Assembly (NCBI RefSeq): GCF_000247695.1
Contig: NW_004624743.1
Location: forward strand, 2,528,327 to 2,592,326
Direction: 5' to 3'
Length of the DNA stretch: 64,000 nucleotides
Origin: Heterocephalus glaber
Lineage: Eukaryota; Chordata; Mammalia; Rodentia; Bathyergidae
Below the pieces are notes generated by a model. The model worked only from the letters and a program-made list of their open reading frames with translations, did no database searches and was not told the origin of the DNA. The position numbers were made by a program, and so were the translations under genes. Position 1 is the first letter of the stretch; every line of letters starts with the position of its first letter. Shown in pieces: positions 46,979-59,217 of this stretch.

Positions 46979-47659
46979 GTGAGAGCAGAGCGTTTGCGCC
47001 TACTGCACGCGGCCCCTTCCCTCTGCTCCTCTCTGCCTCTGCTCCCTCCGCCCTCCTCCCTCCCCTCTCCACATCCTTGCGACTTTAGCTTGGAGGCGGT
47101 CTCCTTGCACATCTTCCCGGATGCAGACTTGCCGTCGCGTACCTATGATAAGCTTTCCTAACACCCTATAGTTTTCCTTCACGGCGGTTATCACAGTTTG
47201 AGTGATACATGTGGATGATTTTCAAAAACTTAGTATCAGTCTTGTCCATTATTTTGTGACTCCTTTGAAGGCAACCCCCGTCTGGTTTTCTGTTTAACTT
47301 TTCTCCGTGCAGCAACACCAGCCCCAGCGCAGTGATTATGCTATCCTGGGTGTTGGGCCAAACTGTTTCATAAATGAAAGCAGAAGCCACGTTGGCACAC
47401 ACACAAAGGCTTAGCTGCTTCAGCTTGTGTTGTCTGTGATGTTGCACTTACAGAAACGTTGAACTTTGGGTTAGTAATAAGTTTGTAATAGGTCTGCAAA
47501 AGGAGTTATAAAATATAGATTTGCAAAGCAAAGTTGATGGCTTTGTCAATCATGTAAGTCAGTGCTGCATTGCTAAAATCAACAGTTAATTACTGTAGAA
47601 TTTAAAAAATATTCATCACCTTGCAACCAATTGTGTTCTTCTTAAAAATAATTTTTACT

Positions 47660-47748
47660 AGGCCGGGGATTTAGCTCAGTGGTTCTGGTGCCTGCCTCAA
47701 AAGCACAAGGTCCTGAGTTCGATCCCCAGTACCAAAAAAATAATAAAT
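47660..47748 (+). mobile_element. ID-like tRNA-derived SINE with perfect 13-bp target duplication
   Basis: Body ggccggggatttagctcagt, ggttctggtgcctgcctcaa, gttcgatccccagtacc and an A/T-rich tail. AATAATTTTTACT is identical at 47647-47659 and 47749-47761. Close to the family consensus. Confidence 0.92.
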
Positions 47749-47769
47749 AATAATTTTTACTTAAATCAA

Positions 47770-50270
47770 AACCTCTTATTTTTCCAAGCCTCTGTTAAGC
47801 TTAATGAGAGCTTCCTCCAAAAGTGACTTTATCAGCTGTTAGAATTTTCATTCCCTCTACATATTTGATCATAGTAATGGCAGTTTGTTCCCAGGCAACA
47901 GAAGGATCCTTCCCTTCTCATAAGTACTTCCTCTGCCATGACTGCAAGTGACCTTTTTAGGTGTCAAGTGAAGACAGAGCTGGCACTGAGTATCTTCACA
48001 GTGCCCCTCCAATGGGTCCTTCCCTTCCCTTTCCCTGTCACCCTGCTGGACTAAGCCCACGACGGACCCGGAACCCTGACCTCTGTCACAACTTCGCTCC
48101 CCTTGCAAGTGCTCACCCAGGGCCTGTGGGTGTGGTCTAGAGGCCTTCCCTGCCGGCCGCAGTGTGGCCACCTCCTCTCTCACCTGCCCCTCCAAGTCTG
48201 TCCTCTATTCCTCTGCTCCACACAGCTCCTGCTAAACATGGCTGCTCTGGCATCTTGTGCGGGTTGTTTTTGGAATTCTTTCCAGGGTTGATGCCATCCC
48301 TCTGTGTTCTGTCAGTGTATTTCCTACCTCTTCTCTCATACTCTCCTTTCTCTGAAACTACCAAAAATTACAAAAATAGCTCTCTCTGAAATCCCAGTTT
48401 GGTAGACCAGGCGTGCATAGTTGTTATGAAGAACAGTAATATGATGTGCAAGAGAAGCAGTCCTGAAGATTTTGACAAAAGCATCTTGTTTTATGCGGAC
48501 TGTTTTACATTAACCTTTCAGTAGTGAACGAAAGAGATAAGTGTTTCGGTTTCTGGTGTTTTGTCAGTGACCACACAGAGTCCAGGACTGCATGGGGTAG
48601 ACGCAGAGTCCATGGGCCCAGAAAGCCATTGGTTGTAGGAGTTACGGAAGATGGCAAAGGATGAGGAAAGAGATTATTCAAAATACATATGCATTTAACT
48701 TCAGCTTTAGCACCTTTTTCTCAGTTCCTCCTCAATTATTTTTCGCATTACGCTTCTCAGCCCAGTTTTTAGCCTTTGCCTTTCTTTTCTCTCTAGTAGG
48801 TCTGTGATTGTTCTCTAAACTACCAGCCTGTAGTTCCGTTCCTGGTGATTCCTGTGTGATTTTAGCATCCCTGTGTTCTACCTCAGGACGTAGGAACAAG
48901 ATTTTGACTTCAGTTGCATTTTCTTAGTCTCCTGATCTGATGTTGCCAATAGATTTCTTCCCGCCGGTGACCCATATGTTGTTAGACCAAACACGTGAAC
49001 CAGTGTGTCCATTGATTGTTTTTAATAGAGTTGATGAATTTACTTCAATTCATAGGCATGGAAGGGGCCATCTTTCCCCTACTTACCATAGAATTGTAGT
49101 GATGCAGATCCTATCCTATCACAATGAGCATTACTAGTACTAATACCAAAGCAGAGACTCACTCAGTAGGAGAGATGTTTGATATTACCAAACTACAACT
49201 TCACTATAAAATGGAGACAGTCCTTTGGAATTTGTCTTATTGGAATCTGATCTGGAAAGGGTCCTACTTCTAACAATAAACTTTGATTTAGGCGTTAGAG
49301 TCACTTAACACAATGTGTGTCCAGGCATTAAAGATGAAGCAAGAGAAACTCACTGTAGCCGTAGCACTATCTGGCATGTGAAAGTTGTCATGTACATTTC
49401 CTTTGAAGCTCTTGGTCTTTAACCCTCACAGATTAATGGGTTGATATCTTCCTCTTTCCATTTGCGTCATGTCTTCCAGAGAATGGGTGTTCATTTTTGT
49501 AAGGCCTCATGTGGAGAGTAAATGGTGTCTTTAGTAGGATGAGCCCAGGTGTCACACAGCTCCGGGGGAGAACAAGCTGACAGAGTATTGGTGGTGCATA
49601 GAGCAGACATCATTTGCAGAGCTGTACTGCAGACTCACTAGCTGGCAGACTGAACGTGATAATAACATCCTGCCCTCCAGAGTGACTTAGACACAGAAGC
49701 AGCCTTTGCATAATGCAGACTGCATCTCCTCTCTCCATCTCTTGTTCCGAGGCCTGGTTGTGCTCCTGTCATTTGTTACTCTGCATCTTTGGTGATGACA
49801 CTTGTGTCCTTGAAGCATTCGTCTCCATGAGGAGGGCCTACTCTTGGGGACGTGAGCCCTGTCTTCGGAGGACAAGGCACTCATGCATCTCATGCTCTTG
49901 GTGATGGTAGTTACTCACCTGCTTTTGTCCAGCCTTAGGGTTACCTGTTCTCCCATCCGGAGTCCAGTGCGGAACTTCTGGAAGGAAGTGAGCAGATGCC
50001 TCAGTTGGTGAGCGAATATTCCAGTAGGGAGTGCTGAAAGGTGCGGGCTACGTTCCGGCCGGGACACCTGTGACCCTGATGAGGGTAGCATCACAAGGTT
50101 AAGGACATGGGTGCTCAGTTTTGCTTAAGATGTGTGTGCTTATGTATGGGATGTGGTGGTCACTTAAGTAATTGTCTTTCTTCTTTTAAAAAACTTTATT
50201 TTGAAAAATTTTAAAGATACAAAAGTAGAAATAATAGAATGCCCTTGTAGGTATGTGGCCATCTTATTTG
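47770..50270. other. Unique intronic sequence
   Basis: No recognised gene or strong repeat. GC-richer at 47.9-48.3 kb. Open frames of 60-108 codons lack domains or splice support. Confidence 0.4.
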
Positions 50271-50276
50271 TTTAGT

Positions 50277-50358
50277 TATTTATTTTGCTACTGGGCTTTG
50301 AACCCAAGTCCCAAACATGCCTAGCACACTCTCTGCATTGAGCTGCAACCCAAGCCCC
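50277..50358 (-). mobile_element. Diverged ID-type SINE
   Basis: The + strand reads gctactgggctttgaaccca, catgcctagcacactctctg and gagctgcaacccaagcccc, the complement of an old ID body. Confidence 0.65.
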
Positions 50359-50359
50359 T

Positions 50360-53075
50360 TCTTTGCCTCTCAGCTGTGAGCCTAGAGCTGTGGGGGAAGC
50401 AGCCTACAGTTTGTCTCCTTTCAGACACCTGCATTCTTTCCAAAACCTGATCCATGGGCTTTGAATCTGGAAACAGAGAGGTGGAGGTGCTTTGCTGTCC
50501 AATCCCATCTCTGGGGAAGGCGAGCACAGGAAGTGGCGAGGCAGGTGGACAACGATGAGAAGAAACTCCGGGGTCATCTTCCCTCCTTTGATCACACCGT
50601 GTGGCCTCCATGCAAGAAGCAGGTTAAATATCTGTCGCTCAGGAGTGGAGTCTGAGGAGCCTGTGCAGGGCTTGCTTTGCATATTTCAAGATCTCTGATT
50701 TCATTTTGGAGATTTCGCATGCCTAAAACATGCAAAAATATGATAATTAATTTCAATGAGTTTCATTTTCTTTCCATGCTAAATTTTTCAGGGTTTAAAA
50801 AAAAATCACAGCACACACAAAACAACAACAAAAAGCACAAAACTCTTGAGGCACCTTTCAGTGAATAGATTGCTTTTGACTCAATGATTCAGGAAGTCCC
50901 TGGTTAAGGATTCTTAAGTAATGAAGCTTAATATGTTGCCCGGTGATTTATAATGATGGCTGATAAACTGATGATTTAATTGTGCTTCCTCTAGTAATAA
51001 TCTTAAGTGCCTGAGTGAAGTTCCAGTGATTGGCTTTCTTCTGAACTCAGTCTCCCTGGAGTCTTCAGGCGTCTCTTACACAACATCCGATAACTGACTT
51101 TTAACTGTTCCTATTTTAAATAATACAAGTCAATTAAAACACAGCTGTTTAACAAAACTTCATGGTGCTGGTGTGGGTCTCCGTGGGTATTTCCTGATGG
51201 CTCCTAATGACATCAATTTAGTGCACCTGGTGGGATCTGCATGCACTGGAAGTGGCTTAATTCTGAAATGACAAGAAAATTAAGCGGCCTTTATGGACTG
51301 CTGCTGCTTCTTCAGATCACTGCCAGCTCCACGGCTGGCTTCTTTCATGGTGAAGTTTTACTTCAACGGGACCGCAGACATCATCTGATTGTGTTCTCGG
51401 TAATTTGTTGCTAATTTGTTGAATCTGAGTTTCTAGATCTTGGTTCTAGGCATTAATCAGTCACCTCAGTAGGCAAGCTTATGGCGGCACAGTAAGGTGT
51501 CTGCCTTTCAGGCTTTCTGTGGAAACCTTGGAATATTTCACCAGTTCCCAGGGATCCTGCCACACTTTCCCGTCTTGGGAGGGTGAAACGTGCTCCCCCC
51601 GGGGCGTCCTCACTTCCTTTGATATCTTAGGGTAGTAATGGCGGTGCAGTTTTTCTCTGTCTCTGCTAGTAATTGTTTTCAGATGTCAGTCTGTATATAC
51701 GCCATGATTTTTGGTAGGTATTGGGTGGTGATGTGTACCACCCACAGTCGGAGGATTTCACTCTCTGTATTCATACTTGTATCAGTGCACTTCATTCATA
51801 CTCCACTGTACTGTTCTTGTTTGGGAACAAATAAGATTTAATAACATGGATTTTATTGTACCGTAGACTTTCCTTAGATTAACAAGTATATGAAACTTCC
51901 TCATTATCTTTAGCTGAGCAATTTTTCTTAAAATATTCTTGTGGCCCCTGTTCATCTTAACTGCATACTAAATACTCTACAAGCATCGATGTAATATGCT
52001 TTCTCATCCAACTTCTGCTCTTTGAAGTTTCTGACCCTGACACACTATTTAAGTATTCAAATTAGTCTGAAAAGGGAGAAGACTTATTATTTGACTATTG
52101 TTAAAATGATTTCTGAGATGTTTTGTTTTGTTCCATTTTAATGAGTATTTGAGATACATAGTTAAGATACATAGTTATTTATTTTTATAAATAGCCAGGA
52201 GATAGTGTTGTATTTGAGTTTTCCTTATGTTGAAGTTTTACTTCACTACACAATAAAAATAAGAGACTGGTTAATGTTCTTTGTTATGTGTATATTTGGT
52301 TGAGCAGAGCACTGCTTGGCTTTTATCCATCAGAGTTACACTTGACCCAGCACATGCCTTGAATCTACATAAGGTCCTTACTTAAAGAATTGCATAGCAT
52401 TTCATTGATCCTTACAATTTCTATTCCTAAGAAAGGAGCAACTTATAAATATAAAAATAAAATACCATTTAAAATACTTAATAATTAATTTTAATATTAC
52501 TCATCCTAGCACATTCCATTTGGATAATTACCTACCATCAATTTTTAATAAACATCTTAGCTCTCAAACTTCAAGTTTGAGGAATATTCATATTCTCGTT
52601 TCCAGTTTCTGAGACAGAGGTTTTGGGTGGCCAGGTGGGCAGAGAGGGCAGGGCTGGGTGTGGGAGGGGAGAGGGAAATCCCTGCTGATTCTGCACTGGG
52701 GACATCTAGGGTCCCCAGCAAGGAGGGTGTGCTTCCTAGGAAAGATGTTATTCACTTTATCTTGCTTTTGGTAGAATCATTGCTGTACACACATGATGTA
52801 ACATGCATTTATTTAACATGTAATTCATTTCCACTTCCTAGCCCCTTCAACTTCTCTTTCACTGATTATTTCTCCTGATTCTTTTCCATGTCAATTACTA
52901 AATTCCCTATTACATCTTCTGCCTATATAGTTAAAGCATCAGCTAATAAAGATAATACTGAGTATATCAAGTATATATGCAAATCAAGGATGTGTGCAAT
53001 TATTTTATTGTATGCTTATGTTACTTTTTTCAGTATATTAGTTGAGGTCTGCTTTCTTCAGTCTGATCTGAATTT
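50360..53075. other. Unique intronic sequence
   Basis: No recognised gene. AT-rich at 51.8-52.6 kb. The 51.1-51.45 kb part lacks repeats and is noted as a possible conserved noncoding element. Confidence 0.4.
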
Positions 53076-53090
53076 CAAAAATATTTCTAG

Positions 53091-53170
53091 GGGCCAGGGA
53101 TTTAGCTCAGTGGCACCTCTCCTGCCTTGAAAGCTCAGGGTTCTGAGTTCAATCCCTGATACCAAAAAAT
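53091..53170 (+). mobile_element. ID-like tRNA-derived SINE
   Basis: Body ggggccagggatttagctca, gtggcacctctcctgccttg, gttcaatccctgatacc and an A-rich tail. Near-identical flanks AAAAATATTTCTAG (53077-53090) and AAAAAGTATTTCTAG (53171-53185). Confidence 0.88.
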
Positions 53171-53859
53171 AAAAAGTATTTCTAGTGTTTCTAGTGGTAT
53201 ACACCGAATATAATAATCATCTAAGCAAGTGAATAAGAACAGAGTGGTGGAGGGGGAGAGATAGTTTTAACAGAAAACCTAGGCTCAAGGAAGTTTCTGA
53301 GCTTTCTAAGAACAGCAATAAACCAATTAAATTGCTTTCTCTTGTTACAGAAGGAAGTGGACAAGTTTATTAGAAGAGACAAAGCTTTTTTCTACATAGA
53401 TCAGCTTACAAATATGAAAAAGTGGTCCCCTAAGTGGATACCCCTCGGCCTGACTCTAGGCTGCAGGGAGGGGTGAAGTTCAGTTGTAAGCCTGGGAATG
53501 CCTGGGCCCCCGCAGGTACAGGTTAGAGCACGAAGGCCCTCACAGGCAGTAGTGTCTCTTTCAGGTCAGCCTGCGGGTGCCTTTGGAGTGTTTTGAAATA
53601 GTTTTCGACTTGATTGCCTTTGGCTGGGTGCATGCTCTGCAGTTTGTTGTGTCACTGCCTTCCCTCAGGCCTCATATTCTATGTCACTGAATGTCCGAGT
53701 GTTTCCAAAAGGCATTTGAATTCTCCTGTTCTCGTGTTGATACAAGACATAAAGAAAAAGCTTTACAGATACTGTGTCAGTCTGAGCGCAGGAATCTCAC
53801 ATGGATCTCAGATTATCCTCAAATAAAAGTGGCATTGTTTAGTGTGAAAAATTGTTATA

Positions 53860-54600
53860 GCCATTATTCTTCTCCAATTAAAAAGAGTAACACATACCAA
53901 AAAGTTTTAATAGAATACAAAATACCATAAAGAAGAAAGTAAAATTACCCATAATCCCATTCATTAAGTTACTACTGTTAATTTTTAGTGTTTTGCTTTC
54001 CAGAAATTATATTATATATATGTGTGTGTGTATGTGATGTTTATGATTGTATATGAACACAATGTACACATTATGTATGTGAATATATAATTCTACTATA
54101 TATGAACACAATTTTAATGTATATATTATGTATGTAAATAAAAATACATACCACTACATATTACACACACACACACATACACACACACACACATACACAC
54201 ACATATATATATGCACACAAAGGAATCATACTATGCACCTGATTTTTAAAGTTTATATTGCAGGCATCTTTTTATTTCAATGTTCAAATATCTTTTAATC
54301 ACAGTTATATAGAATTCTATAAGATAACAGTATAATTGTTTTAATCAATTTTATATTGTGAACGATGAAGTTTTTCAAACTATATCATAAACAGTTCCTA
54401 AGTGAGAATACTTGTACATATGATTTATACAGTCATCCAGGTTTTTCTTTGAGATAAATTCTTAGAATTGGCAATTCAATGAATATTTCCTTTTACAGGG
54501 TTTTGTTAAATGTTCTCACATCAGAAGCACGTTAATTCCTCCCACCAGCAGCATATTAAAGAACCCATTTTCCTAGCTGCTCAAGGGGAACCTTTCATAA
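53860..54600 (-). mobile_element. Old LINE-1 3' end (antisense)
   Basis: The + strand has 'attacccataatcccattca', 'ttgctttccagaaattatat', 'gcaggcatctttttatttca' and 'gagataaattcttagaattg', as in old L1M 3' UTRs. It includes the TG/CA repeat region. Confidence 0.6.
54003..54225. repeat. Inverted TG/CA microsatellites with AT-rich duplication between
   Basis: A (TA)n(TG)n run at about 54010-54037 is complementary to a (CA)n(TA)n run at about 54163-54211. Between them, a tatatgaacacaat unit with its flanking sequence occurs twice. The layout allows a hairpin or cruciform. Confidence 0.8.
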
Positions 54601-54726
54601 TCATTTTCTTACTCCGTTACAATGTTATGTCTGCCGATCTTGATTGAAGTTACAAAACAATACTGGAGTCACTTATGAATGGCTGAAATGTGAGATTTTC
54701 TTGCTGTTGATTGCATGTGAATTTTA

Positions 54727-54819
54727 TTTATTTATTTATTTATTTTGGTACCGGGGATCAAACTCTGAACCTTGTGCTTTCAAGGCAGGCGCCAGAACCA
54801 CTGAACTAAATCCCCAGCC
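54727..54819 (-). mobile_element. ID-like tRNA-derived SINE
   Basis: The + strand has a (TTTA)n tail, ggtaccggggatcaaactct, gctttcaaggcaggcgccag and ctgaactaaatccccagcc. Target duplications TGCATGTGAATTTTA and TGCATGTGCATTTTA lie at 54712-54726 and 54820-54834 (one mismatch). Confidence 0.92.
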
Positions 54820-54834
54820 TGCATGTGCATTTTA

Positions 54835-55500
54835 GACACTGGCAAGGTTAACGTATTGTCAAAAGTGAAGAGTTTGATTTCCATTCTTGCCAAGACTGAG
54901 TGTTGGCTTTGCCACCCAGAGCTGGCTGGCAGGAGCACCTCCTGGCCCGACCGGGCTGATCTTCAAATCGTGCATTAGATTCCTGCGAGTGATCGAGTAG
55001 AAGTCCTTTAAGCATGGGGGATGCGTCTCAGATGGCGAGACTTTTGTGAGCCGGCATTAGTCATCTACCTCCCCTGGACAATCCGATTGATGTGGAATAT
55101 TCGATTAAATAAAAAGATGTCTGACCATACCTTCCCGGATGTGGCAACTGTAAATGTACTTCCTTCCAAACATTTGAAGAGTCAGCATTTGAATACTTCA
55201 AAAATATCCATTTGGGTCTTGAAGCACATCTTCCAAATATGACAGGTTTGGTTTGGATCATTATTTTTGAGCCTTTCTTCCTGGCAGTGATTGGCTGACA
55301 AATTAACTTATTCTATAAGATGAACCAGGTCATCGCCATAAAGATGAGTGCTTTGCTGTCACAGGAAATCAAATATCTGCTTCTTCTTAAAGTCCTATGA
55401 AATTTTTTGGAAATAAATGTGGATGTGTGGGACTATAGTGCATCTCTATTTCATAACTGCTTACAAGTAGAATATGTCTTTTCTAAAAGTTGTTCCAATA
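54835..55500. other. Unique intronic sequence
   Basis: No recognised gene or repeat. Confidence 0.4.
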
Positions 55501-55725
55501 ACAATAGCCAACACTTAGGGAGCATTTTCCAAATGCCAGACAATCTTTAAGTACTTTACAAACACAATTTCATGGAATCTTTAAGCACCCTGTGAGTTTG
55601 GTACTGTTTTCCACATTTTAAGAAAGGGTTAACTGAGATGCAAAGAGACGAGGTGACGGACTAGAGGTCAAACATCTAAGTGCTGGAGCTAAATTTGGAA
55701 CTCAGATAGATACACTTGGGAGCTC
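55500..55725 (-). repeat. MIR relic
   Basis: The + strand has 'acaatagccaacacttaggg', 'aagtactttacaaacacaat', 'aactgagatgcaaagagacg' and 'tgctggagctaaatttggaa', the complement of a full MIR core. Confidence 0.75.
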
Positions 55726-55979
55726 AAGTACTCAACTACGGTTTTAACGCCTTTCACAAGGCTAATCTTGCTCTCAGGATGGTGTCATGGTAAAGATATT
55801 TTATTAAAGTGCGTCTGACCCGGCTCCGAGTCACAAACTCCCTGGAGAATCTGATGGGAATCTTTTCCCAGGCGGACAAAATTTTGCAGCCCTCATCAGC
55901 AGTGCTTTCCACCTCAGCAGGACATCTGGTTCCTTGGAACACGTGGCACCCATAGTGATTAGAACTCAACCTCTATTCT

Positions 55980-56185
55980 GATTCAGGGTCTTCCACTTAG
56001 CAAGAGTATGACCAAGCACAATGTATTTGACCTTTCACTTTCCTCGTCTGCAAAATAGGAAATTATTTCCACATGAGGAATATTCTGAGGACCACCCCAT
56101 TGGTGAGAACTTGTAATGTGAGTTGTGTGCTTAGCTTTGTGCTTGGCACATTGCTGATGCTATGAATAGTAGCTATCATTACTAG
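55980..56185 (+). repeat. MIR relic
   Basis: Has attcagggtcttccacttag, 'tttcctcgtctgcaaaatag', 'tgcttggcacattgctgatg' and agtagctatcattac in MIR order. Confidence 0.7.
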
Positions 56186-56189
56186 GAAT

Positions 56190-58860
56190 TCACAAATGCT
56201 GAGGAAGAGGAAAGCGGTGGGCGTGCTTTCTGTTCTGTATAAAATAGAGCACTGTGGTGGTCAGTAGAATTGAGAGTAACTTTCCTCCAGCAATACGTTA
56301 CCAGGAGCAGACTGACAATTTATTGATGAAAAGGCTGACATTTCAGTGCTTAGTACATTTAGAGTTAATTATTGAGCTTTGTAGTTCTCATTCAAAAAAG
56401 GACTCAAAATTGAATTTTCTTGTAGCAAAATTCCATTCTCAGGAAAAGCCTTGAGCTTTAAATGACTAGTCAGACAAGCTGTTCACTATGGATGGGGTTG
56501 CAGGTCCCAGGAGGAGTGTCCCCAGAAGTGACCTGCCAGCCACAGGGAGAACCCTTCTCCACAGAGCTTCTCCCTCGGCCTTGCCATTGGAAGATGCATG
56601 CTGCCGTCTGGAGTCGTTACTGGGGCCTGAACCTACAGCTTCCCATCGAGGTATAGATGTATCTTAGCATGTCCCATGGTACAACTGAAATGGGGTAGTA
56701 GTGGAAGCTATAGTCCATTTTGAAACAGACTTGCTGGTGAAAGAGATTCAACTGAATTTCCATCGAAGTGGCTTCTTCCAGCCATTACGGCCGGAGTTTC
56801 CCCATCTCAGCTACCAGCCTTACTCAAATGGTCTTCCTTATCCAAGACTGAAGTGGCCTGTCTATCCTCAGTCCCTCACTCAGCAGTTAGGGTTTTCAGA
56901 TGTAGACTCGCTCATGTACCACCAGCGTGGAGCCCCCACCAGAGAACACAGGACAGCAGGTGTCTTGAGCCAGGAAGGCTGAGTCCCAGAGCCTTCGTCC
57001 CTCACCTCCACCTTTGCACAACCAAATTAATCACAAGAAATTGTTAAGAGAGAGAGTAATCTTGAGAAAGCCCTGTAAAATGTTTGGTTTTGACTTCTCA
57101 AAATGACCATATAGGTCAAAATGATCCACAAAATGCAATTATTTTTCACACAAATGTTTTTTAGCATCTACTCAGTTTCTTCACACATATTTTTGATGTC
57201 AGTGTATTCATCACCACCGGGAAAGGCTAAAGGATCAGTAGTTGTGGCCTCTTGAGTACGTGAATGGTGTTTCCCCTTGGATATTTAGAAGTGGTTGTAA
57301 CTCTGCACAAACTTGGCCACACGTCTTCCCCATTGGTCAAGATGGCTGCCCCCATGGCTGTGGACCACTGGTAGATTACCTGTGCAGAATAGGTCTTTCT
57401 TTTTCCAATGATGCTGTAACCCCATTACCTTCATTTCATGTATCCTGTGTCATGAAATCATTGTGTCAGCTACTTTGGCTTTGGCTCTGTGTTCAGAAAA
57501 GACTCGTATGTGCATGAAGGCATCTCAGAGCTTTGCGTGTGCTCCTGGGCACCTGTTACGGTGCACAGGAGAAGCAGTGACACGTTTGGACGAGGCTGCA
57601 TAGACAGGACTTTGAGCCCTCCTCCCCATGCCTATCAGAATCCGTCACCAGAACACCTCCATTTTCTTCTGGTCTGCAGTTCTCTGTGAGATTCCCTGTG
57701 AGCAAAACATGTTTTGCTGCTTTAAGATGTTTGTAAATAGCCAAGCTATGGGGCGCATCACCTAGACACAATTTGAAAGACTATCAGGTTAAAGCCAGGC
57801 AGATAGCACTGACATGCACTTGGACAAGAGGAATGTTGGTTAGAATGGGCCATGGGGTCTATCTTTTGAAGGAGCTGAATCAGGGATATACAAGTCTGTA
57901 TTGTTTCTAACAGGTCACTTAGGGAAAAATATACTCTTGGGCTTAACTGAGATCAGTGTGTCCAGGCCTACCATCTGCTGCAGTTATTTTGCTGGTTATT
58001 GACTAAAAATATTTCTTAGATTCCACAGCCTTGGATATTGGGTATCACAGAGTTAATTCTCTCAACTGCTAACCACAGGGCCTGGAGGAAAGGTGTTAGG
58101 ATGTTTGAATTTAGAGCTTCATCCTGGTACTCCACAGGAGACAGACTTTGGACTGCGAGGTGCTCTGGGGCTCCTTTAGAACCAGAAAGTGAAGACCTTT
58201 GACTTCGAAAACTGAGGCTCTTGAGCTTTTCAGCTGCCAGCAGCGACTTAGGAGCTTCTGGGTCTCTAAGCTAGTAGGCTCCTTCATACTCAGCTCCTCC
58301 TTCCTTCACCCGAGGCAGCTCCAGGAGGTCCCCAGACAGGACACCCCTGCCCTTGCCTGTTCGGAGTCTGCTTTTCCTCCTGGCTCAGTCTCACCCTGCT
58401 TCAGACACTTTCCCCAGTGTTTCCCCTCTGGTCCCGCAATCTCAGTAGTGGTCTCCGTCTTCTTAATGCCCACAACTCAGCTCTTGCCGGGATCCAGGCC
58501 AACCTGCAGTCTGTGCATTGAACACACTTCTGCACACTAAAAAATATTTCTAAAAGGCAGTCGTGTTACTCATGTGCACTGTCTATTTCTATGCAGCACA
58601 GGATGGAGGTGAATTCCTGGCTGATGGTTTATAAATCTTACGGGAGTGAAGTGCAGGTAAGTGAGGTCAGTCTGAAGGTGATCTCAGAAGAAAATCATAC
58701 TGGAATGCAAAGATGTTAGCAGGAATGTAGGCACTCTGTCAGAGTCTTAATTAATTCTTGGACAGAAGGAGAAATTGGGATCTTTGGTAGAGAAAAAGCT
58801 ACTAGATTGGTTAATTTAATACTACAGTCTGAATCTTATGTAGTGGGTAATTTGGGAAGA
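56190..58860. other. Mostly unique intronic sequence
   Basis: No recognised gene. The frames at 56701-56982 (93 codons) and 58199-58540 (113 codons) have no recognised domains. A candidate cassette exon lies at 58597-58656. Confidence 0.4.
58597..58656 (+). other. Candidate in-frame cassette exon (60 bp), unproven
   Basis: A 60-bp stretch lies between a good acceptor (gtctatttctatgcag) and a consensus donor (CAG|gtaagt). It is open in phase 0, beginning HRMEVNSW and ending SYGSEVQ. Phase 0 is exactly the phase left by the ATG10 exon ending at 46978, so inclusion would add 20 residues without a frameshift. I do not recognise this peptide in ATG10, and the next known ATG10 segment is different. 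It may be a lineage-specific or cryptic exon, or chance. Confidence 0.25.
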
Positions 58861-58867
58861 GTACTGA

Positions 58868-59105
58868 TAATTTATGGTTACCATTTCCTGAATACCTACC
58901 ATATGCCAGACTGTCTTCTAGGGATATTTAGATAGATTCACCAATCTTGATAATGACCCTGAAAGCAGATAGTAGATTATTATTATCATTATTATTACTT
59001 TACCTAAGAGGAAACTGAGCTAAGAGAAAGTAAGTACATAATTTTCCCCCAGGTAATAAATGGTGGAGACAGTATTCAAATCCAGTTGTGTTTAAGTCCT
59101 GGCTT
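58868..59105 (-). repeat. MIR relic
   Basis: The + strand has 'cctaccatatgccagactgt', 'aagaggaaactgagctaaga' and 'gtattcaaatccagttgtgt', the complement of a MIR. Confidence 0.7.
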
Positions 59106-59217
59106 GAATGTGAATACCATGGGCCATAGATTGCATGAACGATTTAACTTCATTATAGCACACTGCTGATAAAACAGATCCATCCCATTGGGAGAACCTG
59201 GTGTGTGTCTTGACTTT

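Noticed and set aside
53351..53476. Exon-like open stretch after ttgttacag (begins KEVDKFIRR)
   Set aside because: Its complement carries an AATAAA-type signal in an LTR-like context, so it is more likely an antisense LTR piece; there is no coding similarity.
56701..56982. 93-codon open frame
   Set aside because: No recognised motif and no splice context.
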